NCBI RefSeq assembly: GCF_017874735.1 | Contig: NZ_JAGGLV010000002.1 | Span: forward strand, 310,001 to 374,000 | Length of the DNA stretch: 64,000 bases | Source: Paenibacillus silagei | GTDB lineage: Bacteria; Bacillota; Bacilli; Paenibacillales; Paenibacillaceae | Direction: 5' to 3' | Shown: positions 17,206 through 25,977 of the stretch, one piece after another | How the letters are laid out: the number at the start of each line of letters is the position of its first letter | Position numbering within the stretch: position 1 is the stretch's first letter | Translations under genes and position numbers: made by a program | Notes under the pieces: model-generated | Databases searched by the model: none | Told to the model about the DNA's origin: nothing | What the model saw: the letters and a program-made list of their open reading frames with translations, nothing else

Positions 17206-17844
17206 TTATAAAAGCGAAACCAGCTGATGGCCAAACTCCAGCTTCCCGCCCCGTCTGCGGCACACCTCCAGATTCACGTTCGGCTCCGGCAGATCAGGAT
17301 CATGCAGCAGCGACAGGCTGAACAGCTCACTGGCTTCATTGAAGCGTTCCTGGGAAGCCCGGATACAGCCCAGCGCATTATAGATCATCGCCTTCAGCTT
17401 CACCTCACGGATCAGGCCCAGCATGTGATTCAGATGTCCCCAGGCGGTATCGCCTTCTCCCTCCTGCAGATAAGCCATGGCCAGATACAGGCGGGCAGCG
17501 AGGCTGTCCGGATATTGTGCCGTAACCTCCCTGAACTGTTCAATGCACTTGCGGTACATCAGCAGCTTATAATAGCCCTGGCCCCTGACAAAAGCATCCA
17601 TCCCAAGCTCAGGGGCCTCCTCTTCCGGCAGCTCCTCCGGCTGAACCTGAAAATCCGCCTGTTCCCGGAACTCGCTTAGCTTCTCGGCGAAGACCAGCCA
17701 TTCGTCCATTACATTATCACTGATGCGGTGGAGCATATTATACTTGGATAAAAGATCGCTTCGGCGGGCACCCTCCGCAGTAGGATAGTCGGCTTTGATC
17801 TCCTGGAGCATCTTGTTCATCTCAGCAAATAAATGTTGAAACAC
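17206..17844 (-). CDS. Tetratricopeptide-repeat protein
   Basis: The start is set at GTG 17842-17844, with GGGTGGG 7 nt upstream; a GTG 12 bases earlier would overlap that site. The 212-residue product has an N-terminal helical region (FAEMNKMLQEIKADYPTAEG). A Glu/Pro-rich linker (PEELPEEEAPELG) follows, then two to three TPR-like helix pairs (about 85-190: GYYKLLMYRKCIEQFREVTAQYPDS, ARLYLAMAYLQEGEG, IYNALGCIRASQERFNEASELFSLSL). It is cytosolic with no signal peptide. It probably acts through protein contacts; the partner is unknown. It lies between panD and dinG and is transcribed in the same direction. Confidence 0.75.
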   Translation of the reverse strand: MFQHLFAEMNKMLQEIKADYPTAEGARRSDLLSKYNMLHRISDNVMDEWLVFAEKLSEFREQADFQVQPEELPEEEAPELGMDAFVRGQGYYKLLMYRKCIEQFREVTAQYPDSLAARLYLAMAYLQEGEGDTAWGHLNHMLGLIREVKLKAMIYNALGCIRASQERFNEASELFSLSLLHDPDLPEPNVNLEVCRRRGGKLEFGHQLVSLL

Positions 17845-17861
17845 CGGACATCCCACCCTTA

Positions 17862-17904
17862 CTGATAATGAAGTCAGCTTAAGCTTGCCTTACTTCATTA
17901 TCAG
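17862..17904. other. 13-bp inverted repeat between panD and the TPR gene
   Basis: CTGATAATGAAGT (17862-17874) pairs with ACTTCATTATCAG (17892-17904). The loop contains the palindrome AGCTTAAGCT. There is no T run. It sits directly upstream of the TPR gene's ribosome binding site, so it could be an operator or an mRNA processing hairpin. Confidence 0.5.
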
Positions 17905-17958
17905 CAAGTACAGGGGTCTTCATCCCTGCCATTGATTACATGGCTCAAAGCTCAGAAT

Positions 17959-18342
17959 TCAGGCAATCGTCGCATGAATCTCATGATCCGCCAGCTTCAC
18001 CGGCTTGTTGCCCGCATCAACGAACACTACAGTCGGCTTGTGTGCCGCCAGCTCCTCGGAGGACATGACAGCGTAGGATATAATAATCACTGTATCGCCA
18101 GGCTGTACCAGACGCGCCGCTGCCCCGTTCAGACAAATGACGCCGCTGCCGCGCGGACCTGGAATGACATAGGTCTCCAGACGGGAACCGTTATTATTGT
18201 CCACGATCTGCACCTTCTCGTTCTCCAGCAGGTCTGCGGCTTCCATCAGATCTTCATCAATGGTAATGCTGCCCACATAATTGAGATTGGCTTCAGTGAC
18301 CGTTGCCCGGTGGATTTTGGATTTCATCATATGTCTAAACAA
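17959..18342 (-). CDS. panD: Aspartate 1-decarboxylase (proenzyme)
   Basis: Makes beta-alanine for pantothenate. The start is TTG 18340-18342, with AGGAGG 9 nt upstream. This gives [20 protein letters not shown] and exactly 127 residues, the usual length. The self-cleavage site Gly24-Ser25 (NYVGS) that creates the pyruvoyl cofactor is present, as are DNNNGSR and [17 protein letters not shown]. The start overlaps the panC stop by 8 bp. It is the last gene of panB-panC-panD. Confidence 0.95.
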   Translation of the reverse strand: MFRHMMKSKIHRATVTEANLNYVGSITIDEDLMEAADLLENEKVQIVDNNNGSRLETYVIPGPRGSGVICLNGAAARLVQPGDTVIIISYAVMSSEELAAHKPTVVFVDAGNKPVKLADHEIHATIA

Positions 18343-19225
18343 GGGCGTGTGCCTCCTTAGGAATAAATACATTATTATCAATCAGACGGGTTCTGCCGAA
18401 CTTCACAGCCAGAGCCATTATAACCTCTCCTCCCGCATCCGTCAGCCTGCTGCCGCCTTCCAGCTCTTCCAGATCAGGGAAGGTTAGAATCTCCGCATAA
18501 TCAATGACCGCAAGCGGCGATTCAGAAATGACCGAGACCAGCAGGGCCCGTGCTTCATCTACGGTACGAATGCTGCCCTCTTCCATAGCCTGGCGCACCT
18601 CGCGCAGGGAACGAGACAATACCAGGGCCTGTCTGCGCTCCTCGCTGCTCAGATAGACATTGCGGGAGCTAAGCGCCAGCCCATCTTCCTCGCGCACAAT
18701 GGGACAGGAGATAATGTCCACGTTCATGTTAAGGTCAGACACCATCCGGCGGAGAACCGCTACCTGCTGGGCATCCTTCAGTCCGAAGAAGGCGTAATCC
18801 GGCTGCACGATATGAAACAGCTTGCTGACCACAGTAGTTACTCCGTCAAAATGTCCAGGACGCGAAGCGCCGCAGAGCTGCGACGTAAGCGAGGAGACCG
18901 ATACGCCTGTACGGATCGGCTGCGGATACATCTCTTCTACACTTGGGATAAACACCAGGTCCGCACCTTCACGTTCAGCCAGCGCCAGATCACGCTGCTC
19001 ATCCCGCGGATAGGAAGCAAAGTCCTCATTCGGGCCAAATTGCAGCGGATTGACAAAAATACTCATCACCACCGTGCCGCTCTTCTCCCCTGCCTTACGC
19101 AGCAGACTGGCATGTCCTTCATGCAGATATCCCATGGTAGGTACAAAACCAATAGGACCATGGCCCCCTTGACGCATATATTCGAGCGCTTCGCGCAGTT
19201 CAGCAATCGTTCGGATCACTCTCAT
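18335..19225 (-). CDS. panC: Pantothenate synthetase (pantoate-beta-alanine ligase)
   Basis: ATP-dependent condensation of pantoate with beta-alanine. The 296 residues have the HIGH-type nucleotidyl-transferase motif [16 protein letters not shown] (28-43), the pantoate segment [15 protein letters not shown], and [15 protein letters not shown] with the KMSKS-like [12 protein letters not shown]. It is separated from the panB stop by a single base and overlaps panD, so the three are translationally linked. Confidence 0.96.
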   Translation of the reverse strand: MRVIRTIAELREALEYMRQGGHGPIGFVPTMGYLHEGHASLLRKAGEKSGTVVMSIFVNPLQFGPNEDFASYPRDEQRDLALAEREGADLVFIPSVEEMYPQPIRTGVSVSSLTSQLCGASRPGHFDGVTTVVSKLFHIVQPDYAFFGLKDAQQVAVLRRMVSDLNMNVDIISCPIVREEDGLALSSRNVYLSSEERRQALVLSRSLREVRQAMEEGSIRTVDEARALLVSVISESPLAVIDYAEILTFPDLEELEGGSRLTDAGGEVIMALAVKFGRTRLIDNNVFIPKEAHALV

Positions 19226-19226
19226 T

Positions 19227-20093
19227 TTATTTCACTCCTTTGCCGGCATTGCCGTATAAAGATTCCAAAACGGTCTCGTCCGCGCGAAACACATGCTCTT
19301 CCGCAGGAAACGAGCGGTCCTTCACTTCCTGAACGTAGCTGGTGATGCCTTCACGAATTAGAGTGCCTACATCGGCGTAGGTTTTGACGAACTTTTTCTC
19401 CCGGTAAGGTGAGGCATACCGCAGGACATCATGGAATACCAGAACCTGTCCGTCACAGTAACGCCCGGCACCGATGCCGATGGTCGGTATGCTGACTGCC
19501 TTGGAGATGGCTTCTGCCACTTCCTCCGTGACCAGCTCCAGTACAATGCCGAATGCCCCGGCTGCTTCCAGTGCCTTCGCTTCGTCCATCAGCCGCTGCG
19601 CATCCTTGGCATCCTTCCCCTGAATCCGGTAGCCGCCGATCATATTGACCGATTGCGGGGTCAGGCCGATATGGCCGAGCACCGGAACTCCGGCTGCTAC
19701 TACAGCCGACACTGCGGAGCAGATCTCAAGACCGCCTTCCATTTTGATCGCATGGGCCTGGCCTTCCTGCATCAGTCTGCGCACACCGCGCAAGGTCTCA
19801 TCCACGCTTCCGTGGTAGGTCATGAACGGCATATCAGCCACTATAAAAGTATTAGGCGCCCCGCGCTTCACCGACCGGGTATGGTAGACCATATCCTCTA
19901 TGGTAACCGGCAGCGTGGTGTCATAACCAAGCACGACATTTCCCAGGGAATCACCGACCAGAATCAGGTCGATTCCGGCTTCTTCCGCCAGCAAGGCTGA
20001 AGGGTAGTCATACGCGGTCAGCATGCTCAGGGGCACCCCGTCCGTTTTCATTTTTTTCATTTTGATAATATTCAGTGCGTGTTTGTCTGCCAT
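19227..20093 (-). CDS. panB: 3-methyl-2-oxobutanoate hydroxymethyltransferase
   Basis: Transfers the methylene group of 5,10-methylene-THF to alpha-ketoisovalerate to make ketopantoate, the first pantothenate step. ATG 20093 gives MADKHALNIIKMKKMKTDG, matching the family, with GGGG-rich sequence upstream. The upstream ATG at 20117 is less likely. The 288-residue TIM barrel has MLTAYDYPSA, LVGDSLGNVVLGYDTT and the Mg-binding Asp/Glu pattern (DMPFMTY, KMEGG, GHIGLTPQS). A structured leader with a terminator precedes it. Confidence 0.95.
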   Translation of the reverse strand: MADKHALNIIKMKKMKTDGVPLSMLTAYDYPSALLAEEAGIDLILVGDSLGNVVLGYDTTLPVTIEDMVYHTRSVKRGAPNTFIVADMPFMTYHGSVDETLRGVRRLMQEGQAHAIKMEGGLEICSAVSAVVAAGVPVLGHIGLTPQSVNMIGGYRIQGKDAKDAQRLMDEAKALEAAGAFGIVLELVTEEVAEAISKAVSIPTIGIGAGRYCDGQVLVFHDVLRYASPYREKKFVKTYADVGTLIREGITSYVQEVKDRSFPAEEHVFRADETVLESLYGNAGKGVK

Positions 20094-20138
20094 GTCGCTC
20101 TCATTCCCCTTTTCCATAAAATACGCGGTATCCGCGCA

Positions 20139-20174
20139 AACAAAAAAACCCTTTAGCATGGTCCGCTAAAAAGG
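20139..20174 (-). terminator. Leader terminator upstream of panB
   Basis: On the minus strand CCTTTTTAGC pairs with GCTAAAGG, followed by seven T (the A run at 20142-20148 on the plus strand). It lies about 45-80 bp before the panB start and so can attenuate the operon. Confidence 0.7.
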
Positions 20175-20360
20175 TCCGAAGGGCAAAAAAGAGTCACTCG
20201 CGATCGTCCCTTCTGTCTCGGTCCTTACGGCTCAGAGCAGAATCCAACGTAACCGTTACATCCAGTTATGAAGGTAAATCCGGTAAATAGGTGTCCTGTT
20301 AAAAGATACAATTGCGTGAGTACAGCTCGCCATGCGATGCCGCCTCATGAGGACAGTATA
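20139..20360 (-). promoter_or_regulatory. Structured 5' leader of panBCD (candidate pan-type RNA)
   Basis: On the minus strand, a -10-like TATACT (20355-20360) is followed by about 200 nt of structured, non-coding sequence ending in a terminator (20139-20174), before panB. A hairpin formed by 20207-20224 and 20171-20182 (GG-A-CCGA..AGGG / CCCT..CGG-A-CC) has opposed or bulged adenines. It encloses a dense motif at 20191-20210 rich in GACGATCG and GAGTGACTC. An 11-nt dyad GTAACGGTTAC lies upstream. The 'pan' RNA motif is known upstream of panB in Firmicutes as a stem-loop with conserved bulged adenines. The assignment here rests on position and general shape only. Confidence 0.5.
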
Positions 20361-20399
20361 CCAAAAAAACACAAAAATAAACACCTCAAGTGGAAACAG

Positions 20400-20526
20400 C
20401 TTTGCCGTCCTTATAAAGGACGGTACCGTTTCAGTGAGAAATAGAAGGATAAGTTATCGTGTGAAACAGATAATTCTTATATTTTAAAATATGACAAGGC
20501 CGCTCCCGTGGTCGTGAGGAGCGGCC
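20400..20526. other. Two strong hairpins in the gene-free panB-birA gap
   Basis: CCGTCCTT-ATA-AAGGACGG (20405-20423), flanked by GAAAC and GTTTC arms, and GGCCGCTCC / GGAGCGGCC (20498-20506 and 20518-20526). Neither adjoins a gene end. The bases between them (GATAAGTTATCGTGTGAAAC) look like a dispersed Paenibacillus intergenic sequence, though I cannot confirm copy number. The stretch from about 20530 to 20900 shows no gene; I see only a few short inverted repeats (e.g. GAGCTTTCC / GGAAAGCTT near 20690-20710). Confidence 0.5.
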
Positions 20527-20910
20527 TAGTTGACAATTTTCGAACTATATAAATTGCAAAATAATTTCAGAATGTGATGGTCGTGACTCCAGAGAAGTTT
20601 TGGGCTTCCGGCCGCTGTTGTCCCCAGATTCCCTGATTTAAACCGCTGTTCGCGGTAGAAATCCGGTGACTAGCTTATGCTTACGATGCGAGCTTTCCTA
20701 AGGAAAGCTTTCAGGCGGACGCTACCGCTCCTACAGCTCCAAAATTCCCCTCCGCCACTTTTCCCTATCTGTTTAAACATTCTAAAATCCTCTAAAATGC
20801 GGCAGTTCCAGCCACCTAGTAGTTCATCAGATCTATACGTATGAGAAATACTTTAACTAATGGCTTGCTGAGGGTTTACCTCACCCTGATTAAGGTGCAC
20901 GGAGTAGTCT

Positions 20911-21100
20911 TAGTTGTAATTTGTACAACTAAATCGCCGGATGTGCTGCCGAATCTCTGTTTAGTTGTATTTCCTGCAATTAAAATGCCTCTATTTCTGG
21001 ATTTTCGCCAATCCGAGCAAATTTAGTTGTACAGACTACAATTAGAAGAGGAAGTCTGCCCGTTTCACTGTTTTTAGTTGTACAGAATACACTTATCCCT
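20911..21100. repeat. Phased degenerate intergenic repeat, four copies
   Basis: TAGTTGTA occurs at 20911, 20962, 21024 and 21075, giving spacings of 51, 62 and 51 bp. The first three copies are followed 6-7 bases later by a partial complement (ACAACTA, GCAATTA, ACAATTA). The fourth continues TACACTTATCCCTG, similar to the units at 37.9 kb and 4.3 kb. A 61-codon open frame over part of this (20841-21026) is not credible as a gene. Confidence 0.6.
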
Positions 21101-21169
21101 GTTTTTTCGCTACGAACGTAGCTTCATCCCTTTATGGAATGAAATCACTTGTTCAATTCTGATGGTCTA

Positions 21170-21970
21170 CTAGAACATTTCAATTTCGCCGGACAGTACA
21201 CTCACTACCTCACCAGATTCGTTACGCAGCAGCAGCCCGCCGTTATCGCTCAGTCCGACAGCAGTGGCTTCAGTGCGGCCTTGGGGAGTGTTCACATATA
21301 CCTGACGCCCCAGTGTCACCGACATGGACTCCCACAGCTCCTTCACGGGCTGGAAGCCTTGCTCCATATATACATGATACAAATACTCGAGTTCCTCCAG
21401 CACGGCTTCCGCAAGCCTTGTGCGGTCTACAGGAATGCCCCCGCCTTCGATCAGCAGCGATGTACCGATCCCGCGCAGCTCCTCCGGATAGTCTTCCTCC
21501 GTCAAATTCGCAGCGATGCCGATACCGGCGATGCAATAATGCAGTCCGCCTTCGCGAAGCGAGGATTCCAGCAGGATTCCGCAGATTTTGCGGCCGCCGG
21601 CCAGCAGGTCATTCGGCCACTTGATGCCGGCCGGCACACCGGTAACCTCACGGATGGCTGTACAGACAGCTACTCCGGCGAGCAGCGTCAGCTGCGGAGT
21701 CAAGGCCAGCGGCAGAGCTGGACGCAGCACCAGGCTCATCCAGATTCCTTTGCCGTGGGGGGAATGCCATTTACGGCCCATCCGCCCGCGTCCGCCGGTT
21801 TGCGCTTCGGCCATGACCGTTGTTCCCTCCATGGCGCCGCCCTCGGCGAGTAGTTTGGCTTCCTCCTGTGTGGAACCGACAGTATCCAGCCGCTGAATGC
21901 CTTTGGCCCAGCCGGGAACGAACGCCTCCCGCTTCAACGCGCCGGAATACTGCGCATGACCGCTATTCAT
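21170..21970 (-). CDS. birA: Biotin-[acetyl-CoA carboxylase] ligase lacking the DNA-binding domain
   Basis: Attaches biotin to biotin carboxyl carrier protein. ATG 21970 follows AAGGATGG at good spacing; extending upstream adds only 19 unrelated residues inside cca. The 266-residue product has the biotin/ATP loop GGRGRMGRKW (59-68), KWPNDLL and the C-terminal SH3-like domain (GRQVYVNTPQGRTEATAVGLSDNGGLLL). B. subtilis BirA (about 325 aa) also has an N-terminal winged helix for repressing biotin genes; nothing like it is present here. I infer a ligase without repressor activity. It overlaps the end of cca by 8 bp. Confidence 0.88.
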   Translation of the reverse strand: MNSGHAQYSGALKREAFVPGWAKGIQRLDTVGSTQEEAKLLAEGGAMEGTTVMAEAQTGGRGRMGRKWHSPHGKGIWMSLVLRPALPLALTPQLTLLAGVAVCTAIREVTGVPAGIKWPNDLLAGGRKICGILLESSLREGGLHYCIAGIGIAANLTEEDYPEELRGIGTSLLIEGGGIPVDRTRLAEAVLEELEYLYHVYMEQGFQPVKELWESMSVTLGRQVYVNTPQGRTEATAVGLSDNGGLLLRNESGEVVSVLSGEIEMF

Positions 21971-23570
21971 CTCTATCCATCCTTTGCGCTGCTTGCAGCA
22001 GTAATTGGTTGTCATTGGCAAGGTCACCTGCCGCGACAGCCAGAAGAAGCTGGTTCAGCAATACGCCTAGCCACGGGCCGGGACGCTTCTCCAGCGCCGC
22101 TGTCACCTCATGTCCGCTCACCGCCAGCTCAGCGAGCGTACGGATCGGCATCTCTGCGGTCCAGGACCGCAGGAGTCTGGTGGTGACAGGGGGGATGGAG
22201 CTTGCCATTGTAGGCGCGTCAGGGACGCCTGCCGATCTGGCGGGTGCGCCAGCATCTGCGGCCGGGACGTCCTCCGTCGTGGCGGGTGCGACTGGAGCTG
22301 TGGCAGGGACGCCTGCCGATCTAGCGGGTGCGCCAGCATCTGCGGCCGGGACGTCCTCTGCCGTGGCGGGTGCGACTGGAGCTGTGGCAGGGACGCCTGC
22401 CGATCTGGCGGGTGCGCCAGCATCTGCGGCCGGGACGTCCTCTGCCGTGGCGGGTGCGACTGCGGCTGTGACAGGGACGCCTGCGGCCGGGCCGCGCGCA
22501 CCTGCGCCAACAGCGGACGCGGCGTCAGGCCCCGCCGCCTCAAGCAGCGTCAGCCACCCTTCGGCGGCTGACTGGCCATGGCCCAGCACGGCGGCGATCC
22601 ACCGCCGCCGCAGCCGCTCCCCGGCGCCGGAAGCCTGCGGCCGCGCCGAGGACAATGCCGCGTCCCAGGCTTCGCGGACGCGGAGCACGGCGACGACGCC
22701 AGTGCGCGTCGCCCCGGGGAACGTCCATGCCCGCAGGAGCTCATCGGCGCACTGCGCCGACGATCCCAGGGCATGCAGCAGGAGCGCCCAGCGCAGGCGG
22801 GCGCTCTCCAGGTTCCCGAGACCGGCGAGGCGGGCGGCGGCAGCCGCCAGGTCCCGGCCGGTCCAGGGGAACGGCGCTTTGCCGCGCGGCAGCAGGCCGC
22901 TGCGCAGCAGGAGCCCCAGCCCGCGCTGCGGGTGCGGGCCTTCCAGGATGCGCTCCACCTCGGCGCGCACCCGCTCCACAGCAATATGCGCCAGCTTGTC
23001 ACGCTGGCGCAGCAGACCGCGCCAGGTATTCTTCGCAATCGCGAAATCCAGCACGGAAGCAAAACGTACGCAGCGCAGCATCCGCAGCGCATCCTCCTCG
23101 AAGCGTTCCTCCGCTTCGCCTACACAGCGGATCACGCGGAGCTTGAGATCCCGCTCCCCCCCGAAAGGGTCAATCCGCCCGCCGTCAAGGCCGCAGCAGA
23201 TGGCGTTGATCGTGAAGTCACGGCGGCGGAGATCCTCCCGCACATCCCTGACGAATACGACATGCTCCGGACGCCGGTGATCGGCATAGCCGCTCTCCGT
23301 CCGGTAGGTCGTAACTTCCAGGCTGTAGCCCTCCTGCAGCACAGTGATCGTGCCATGCGCCAGTCCGGTAGGGACGCAGCGCGGAAACAGGGACATCACC
23401 TCCTCCGGCAGTGCGGAGGTAGTGATGTCTATATCATGCACCGGACGGCCCAGCAGCTCATCGCGCAGGCAGCCGCCGACGAAATAAGCTTCATGGCCGC
23501 CTGCCACTAGGCCTGCAACAACTGTCCCGGCGGCTTCAGCCATACCGGGTGGTGCCATTCTCCATTCCAT
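21963..23570 (-). CDS. cca: CCA-adding tRNA nucleotidyltransferase with an Ala/Pro repeat insert
   Basis: Adds or repairs the 3' CCA of tRNA. The N-terminal catalytic head is intact: YFVGGCLRDELLG (29-41), metal-binding DID (46-48), GTITVL and RRRDFTINAICCG with DPFGGERDL. The neck (EEDALRMLRCVRFAS) also matches. The protein is 535 residues, against about 400 in B. subtilis. The excess is an Ala/Pro-rich insert around 350-470 containing three near-identical 28-residue repeats (units like GVPATAPVAPATAEDV). The repeat lies in the tail and not in the catalytic core. Local GC content is high (22480-23000). AAGGAG precedes ATG 23570; it lies 10 bp after bshA. Confidence 0.9.
   Translation of the reverse strand: MEWRMAPPGMAEAAGTVVAGLVAGGHEAYFVGGCLRDELLGRPVHDIDITTSALPEEVMSLFPRCVPTGLAHGTITVLQEGYSLEVTTYRTESGYADHRRPEHVVFVRDVREDLRRRDFTINAICCGLDGGRIDPFGGERDLKLRVIRCVGEAEERFEEDALRMLRCVRFASVLDFAIAKNTWRGLLRQRDKLAHIAVERVRAEVERILEGPHPQRGLGLLLRSGLLPRGKAPFPWTGRDLAAAAARLAGLGNLESARLRWALLLHALGSSAQCADELLRAWTFPGATRTGVVAVLRVREAWDAALSSARPQASGAGERLRRRWIAAVLGHGQSAAEGWLTLLEAAGPDAASAVGAGARGPAAGVPVTAAVAPATAEDVPAADAGAPARSAGVPATAPVAPATAEDVPAADAGAPARSAGVPATAPVAPATTEDVPAADAGAPARSAGVPDAPTMASSIPPVTTRLLRSWTAEMPIRTLAELAVSGHEVTAALEKRPGPWLGVLLNQLLLAVAAGDLANDNQLLLQAAQRMDRDE
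22222..22485. repeat. 84-bp tandem repeat (minisatellite) inside cca
   Basis: Units begin at 22222, 22306 and 22390, each 84 bp, with a truncated fourth at 22474. Copies differ at only a few bases (e.g. TCCGTCGT versus TCTGCCGT). The unit length is divisible by three, so copy-number change keeps the cca frame. Confidence 0.9.
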
Positions 23571-23580
23571 ATCGTACTCC

Positions 23581-24738
23581 TTACCCCAGAATCGGGTCTA
23601 ATCCGGATACCTTGCGCCCGAGCACACGGTAATAAATATCTTCATATTGATTGGTGATCATATCTCTGCTGAAATCATTGCAGGACCGCTCCAGGCATGC
23701 GCGCCGGAAGCTCTCAGCCATCGCCTCATCCGAGAGCAGCCGGACGGCATATTCTGCCATCGATTCCGTATCGCCGACTGGCGCAAGGAATCCGGTCTTG
23801 CCATGCTGAATCAGCTCCGGAATCCCACCGGCCTGCGAGCCAATGGTCGGAACGCCGCAGGCCATCGCTTCCAGGGCGACCAGCCCGAAGCTCTCCTTCT
23901 CAGAAGGCAGCAGCAGCAGGTCCGCCAGCGAGATCACCTGGGCAATCTCGTCCTGCTTACCCAGGAAACGGACATGATCATCGAGGCCCATCTCGCTGAT
24001 CTTGGCTTGAATCTTAGGCAGGTCAGGGCCTTCGCCGACCAGCAGCAGCTTGGAAGGCACCTGCCGGTTCACCTTGGCGAACACATCCACCACATCACTC
24101 ACCCGCTTGACCGGGCGAAAATTGCTGATATGCATCAGAATCTTCTCATCCGGGGCCGCGAAGTCGCCGCGCAGATCCGTTACATCCCGGGGATAATAGA
24201 CACGCTTATCTACGAAATTATAAGTCAGATCAATTTCACGCGTAATATCAAGCGCCTTGCGGGTCTCCTTGATCAGATCACGGGAGACTGCGGTCACCGC
24301 ATCACTCTCGTTAATGCCCAGCCGGATCAGATCCTTCAGGGATTCATCCTGGCCCAACACTGTAATATCCGTACCATGCAGCGTGGTAACCACTTTGATA
24401 TCATTACCAAGGATCTGCTTGGCCAGAAAAGCACATACCGCATGCGGAACTGCATAATGCACATGGAACAGGTCCAGATTTTGCATTTTGGCTACCTGCG
24501 CCATCTTGGTCGCCAGCGCCAGATCATATGGCGGATAGCGGAATACATAATAATCGTTAACCTCTACCTCATGGTAAAAGATATTTTTCTGAAATGTTCC
24601 CAGCCGAAACGGGATGCTGTGTGTGATAAAGTGAACCTCATGGCCTTTTTCAGCCAATAGTTTGCCCAGTTCAGTTGCCACCACGCCCGAGCCGCCTAGA
24701 GAAGGATAACAAGTGATGCCTATCTTTAGCCGCTCCAT
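23581..24738 (-). CDS. bshA: N-acetyl-alpha-D-glucosaminyl L-malate synthase (bacillithiol)
   Basis: The first step of bacillithiol synthesis joins GlcNAc from UDP-GlcNAc to L-malate. The 385-residue GT-B fold has the N-terminal glycine loop [34 protein letters not shown] and [10 protein letters not shown]. The GT4 sugar-nucleotide motif appears as [34 protein letters not shown] 24738 follows GGGGCGGAG. With bshB1 two genes upstream (transcription order), it gives two of the three pathway enzymes. Confidence 0.94.
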   Translation of the reverse strand: MERLKIGITCYPSLGGSGVVATELGKLLAEKGHEVHFITHSIPFRLGTFQKNIFYHEVEVNDYYVFRYPPYDLALATKMAQVAKMQNLDLFHVHYAVPHAVCAFLAKQILGNDIKVVTTLHGTDITVLGQDESLKDLIRLGINESDAVTAVSRDLIKETRKALDITREIDLTYNFVDKRVYYPRDVTDLRGDFAAPDEKILMHISNFRPVKRVSDVVDVFAKVNRQVPSKLLLVGEGPDLPKIQAKISEMGLDDHVRFLGKQDEIAQVISLADLLLLPSEKESFGLVALEAMACGVPTIGSQAGGIPELIQHGKTGFLAPVGDTESMAEYAVRLLSDEAMAESFRRACLERSCNDFSRDMITNQYEDIYYRVLGRKVSGLDPILG

Positions 24739-24833
24739 AGCTCCGCCCCTTCAATTTTAACTTAAGTCTATTACTTCAAGTAACGATATGAATTAATTAT
24801 AGTTGTTTTCCGGGCGTTGTCGAGTGGCAACCT

Positions 24834-25538
24834 CTATTTGCGGGCAGCATCGAACAAATCTACGGTATACGGAACCTTGCCGGCGAACCCTTCGGCATAA
24901 GGAATGAGCCTCCGCTGACCGAGCAGCATGTCTCTGGAACGGACGCGTTCGATATACCCTTCCGTCAATGGCGTTGCAACGGCATCTTCACCCGGAGCGA
25001 GTCCAAATTGGGAACGGTAGCAGGACAATGCCTGCTCCTTCAGCGGATACTGCGCAGTCACATCTACGATTAGATCCGTCCGTCCAAGATCATTAATAAA
25101 GTAGAAATATAACCCAGGCTCGGGGATAGCGGGCTTGTCCGGCATATATTTGCGCAGCTTGGCATTAAATACCGCTTCCTCCACCAGCTTACTGCAGGCA
25201 ATATGATCAGGATGGCGGTCTTCCCAGTAAGGGGCAAATACCATAGACGGGGCATAGCGGCGGATTTCCGCTGTTACTGCCGCCAAATGGCCCTCTGTTA
25301 TATACAGGCCACGGTCAGGCAGCCCCAGATTACTCCGCACCTCAGCGCCCAGCACTGCGGCAGCCTGCTGTGCTTCCTGTTCCCGCAGCTCCACCGTGCC
25401 GTTCGAGGACATCTCTGCCCGGGTCAGATCGCACATTCCTACCTTGAAGCCGGCAGCAGTATGCTTGGCAATGGTCCCTGCCATGCCGATCTCGGCATCA
25501 TCTGCATGCGCGCCGAATACCAGAATGTCAAGCTTCAT
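24834..25538 (-). CDS. bshB1: Bacillithiol biosynthesis deacetylase BshB1
   Basis: Zinc-dependent deacetylation of GlcNAc-malate. The 234 residues of the PIG-L/LmbE family show the zinc site [11 protein letters not shown] (AHxDD, residues 8-18) and the third zinc ligand in WEDRHPDH. The ATG overlaps the mgsA stop (ATGA). It is part of dapB-mgsA-bshB1-bshA-cca-birA, the order found in B. subtilis. Confidence 0.94.
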   Translation of the reverse strand: MKLDILVFGAHADDAEIGMAGTIAKHTAAGFKVGMCDLTRAEMSSNGTVELREQEAQQAAAVLGAEVRSNLGLPDRGLYITEGHLAAVTAEIRRYAPSMVFAPYWEDRHPDHIACSKLVEEAVFNAKLRKYMPDKPAIPEPGLYFYFINDLGRTDLIVDVTAQYPLKEQALSCYRSQFGLAPGEDAVATPLTEGYIERVRSRDMLLGQRRLIPYAEGFAGKVPYTVDLFDAARK

Positions 25539-25960
25539 GACTCGTCCACACCCGGCTTGTATTTATGTACCAGCTCACGCCAGCCGAAATCTCCCCGGTC
25601 AATCGCCTTCACCAGAATTTCTGCTGTAGCGATATTCGTAGCCACCGGAATCCCGTACACATCGCACAGACGTAGCAGCGCTGTAATATCCGGTTCATGC
25701 GGCTGGGCCATCAGCGGGTCACGCAGGAAAATAATTAAATCCAGCTCATCCGTAGCCACCATCGAGCCGATCTGCTGGTCGCCGCCAAGCGGCCCCGACA
25801 TGTAACGGTGAATGGAGAGCTTGGTCACTTCCATGATACGCTGGCCCGTGGTTCCGGTGGAGAATAATTTATGCCCTTCAAAAACATGCTCATAAGCAGT
25901 TACGAAATTAACCATTTCATCTTTTTTGCGGTCATGTGCGATAAAAGCAATTTTCAACAT
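25535..25960 (-). CDS. mgsA: Methylglyoxal synthase
   Basis: Converts dihydroxyacetone phosphate to methylglyoxal and phosphate, a bypass when triose phosphates accumulate. The 141-residue product has [21 protein letters not shown], the signature [11 protein letters not shown] (55-65, with the essential Asp61 region) and [11 protein letters not shown]. Its position next to bacillithiol genes is notable because bacillithiol detoxifies methylglyoxal. Confidence 0.95.
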   Translation of the reverse strand: MLKIAFIAHDRKKDEMVNFVTAYEHVFEGHKLFSTGTTGQRIMEVTKLSIHRYMSGPLGGDQQIGSMVATDELDLIIFLRDPLMAQPHEPDITALLRLCDVYGIPVATNIATAEILVKAIDRGDFGWRELVHKYKPGVDES

Positions 25961-25977
25961 TCTGTTTCTCTCCCCGT

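Noticed and set aside
20841..21026. 61-codon plus-strand frame between panB and birA
   Set aside because: It lies over degenerate repeats, has no ribosome binding site and no family resemblance.
22222..22485. CRISPR-like array
   Set aside because: Units are contiguous with no unique spacers, and they encode in-frame protein repeats.
22118..22571. Long frames on both strands over the cca repeat (141-310 codons)
   Set aside because: The 84-bp repeat and high GC keep several frames open. Only the minus-strand cca frame has family motifs and a ribosome binding site.
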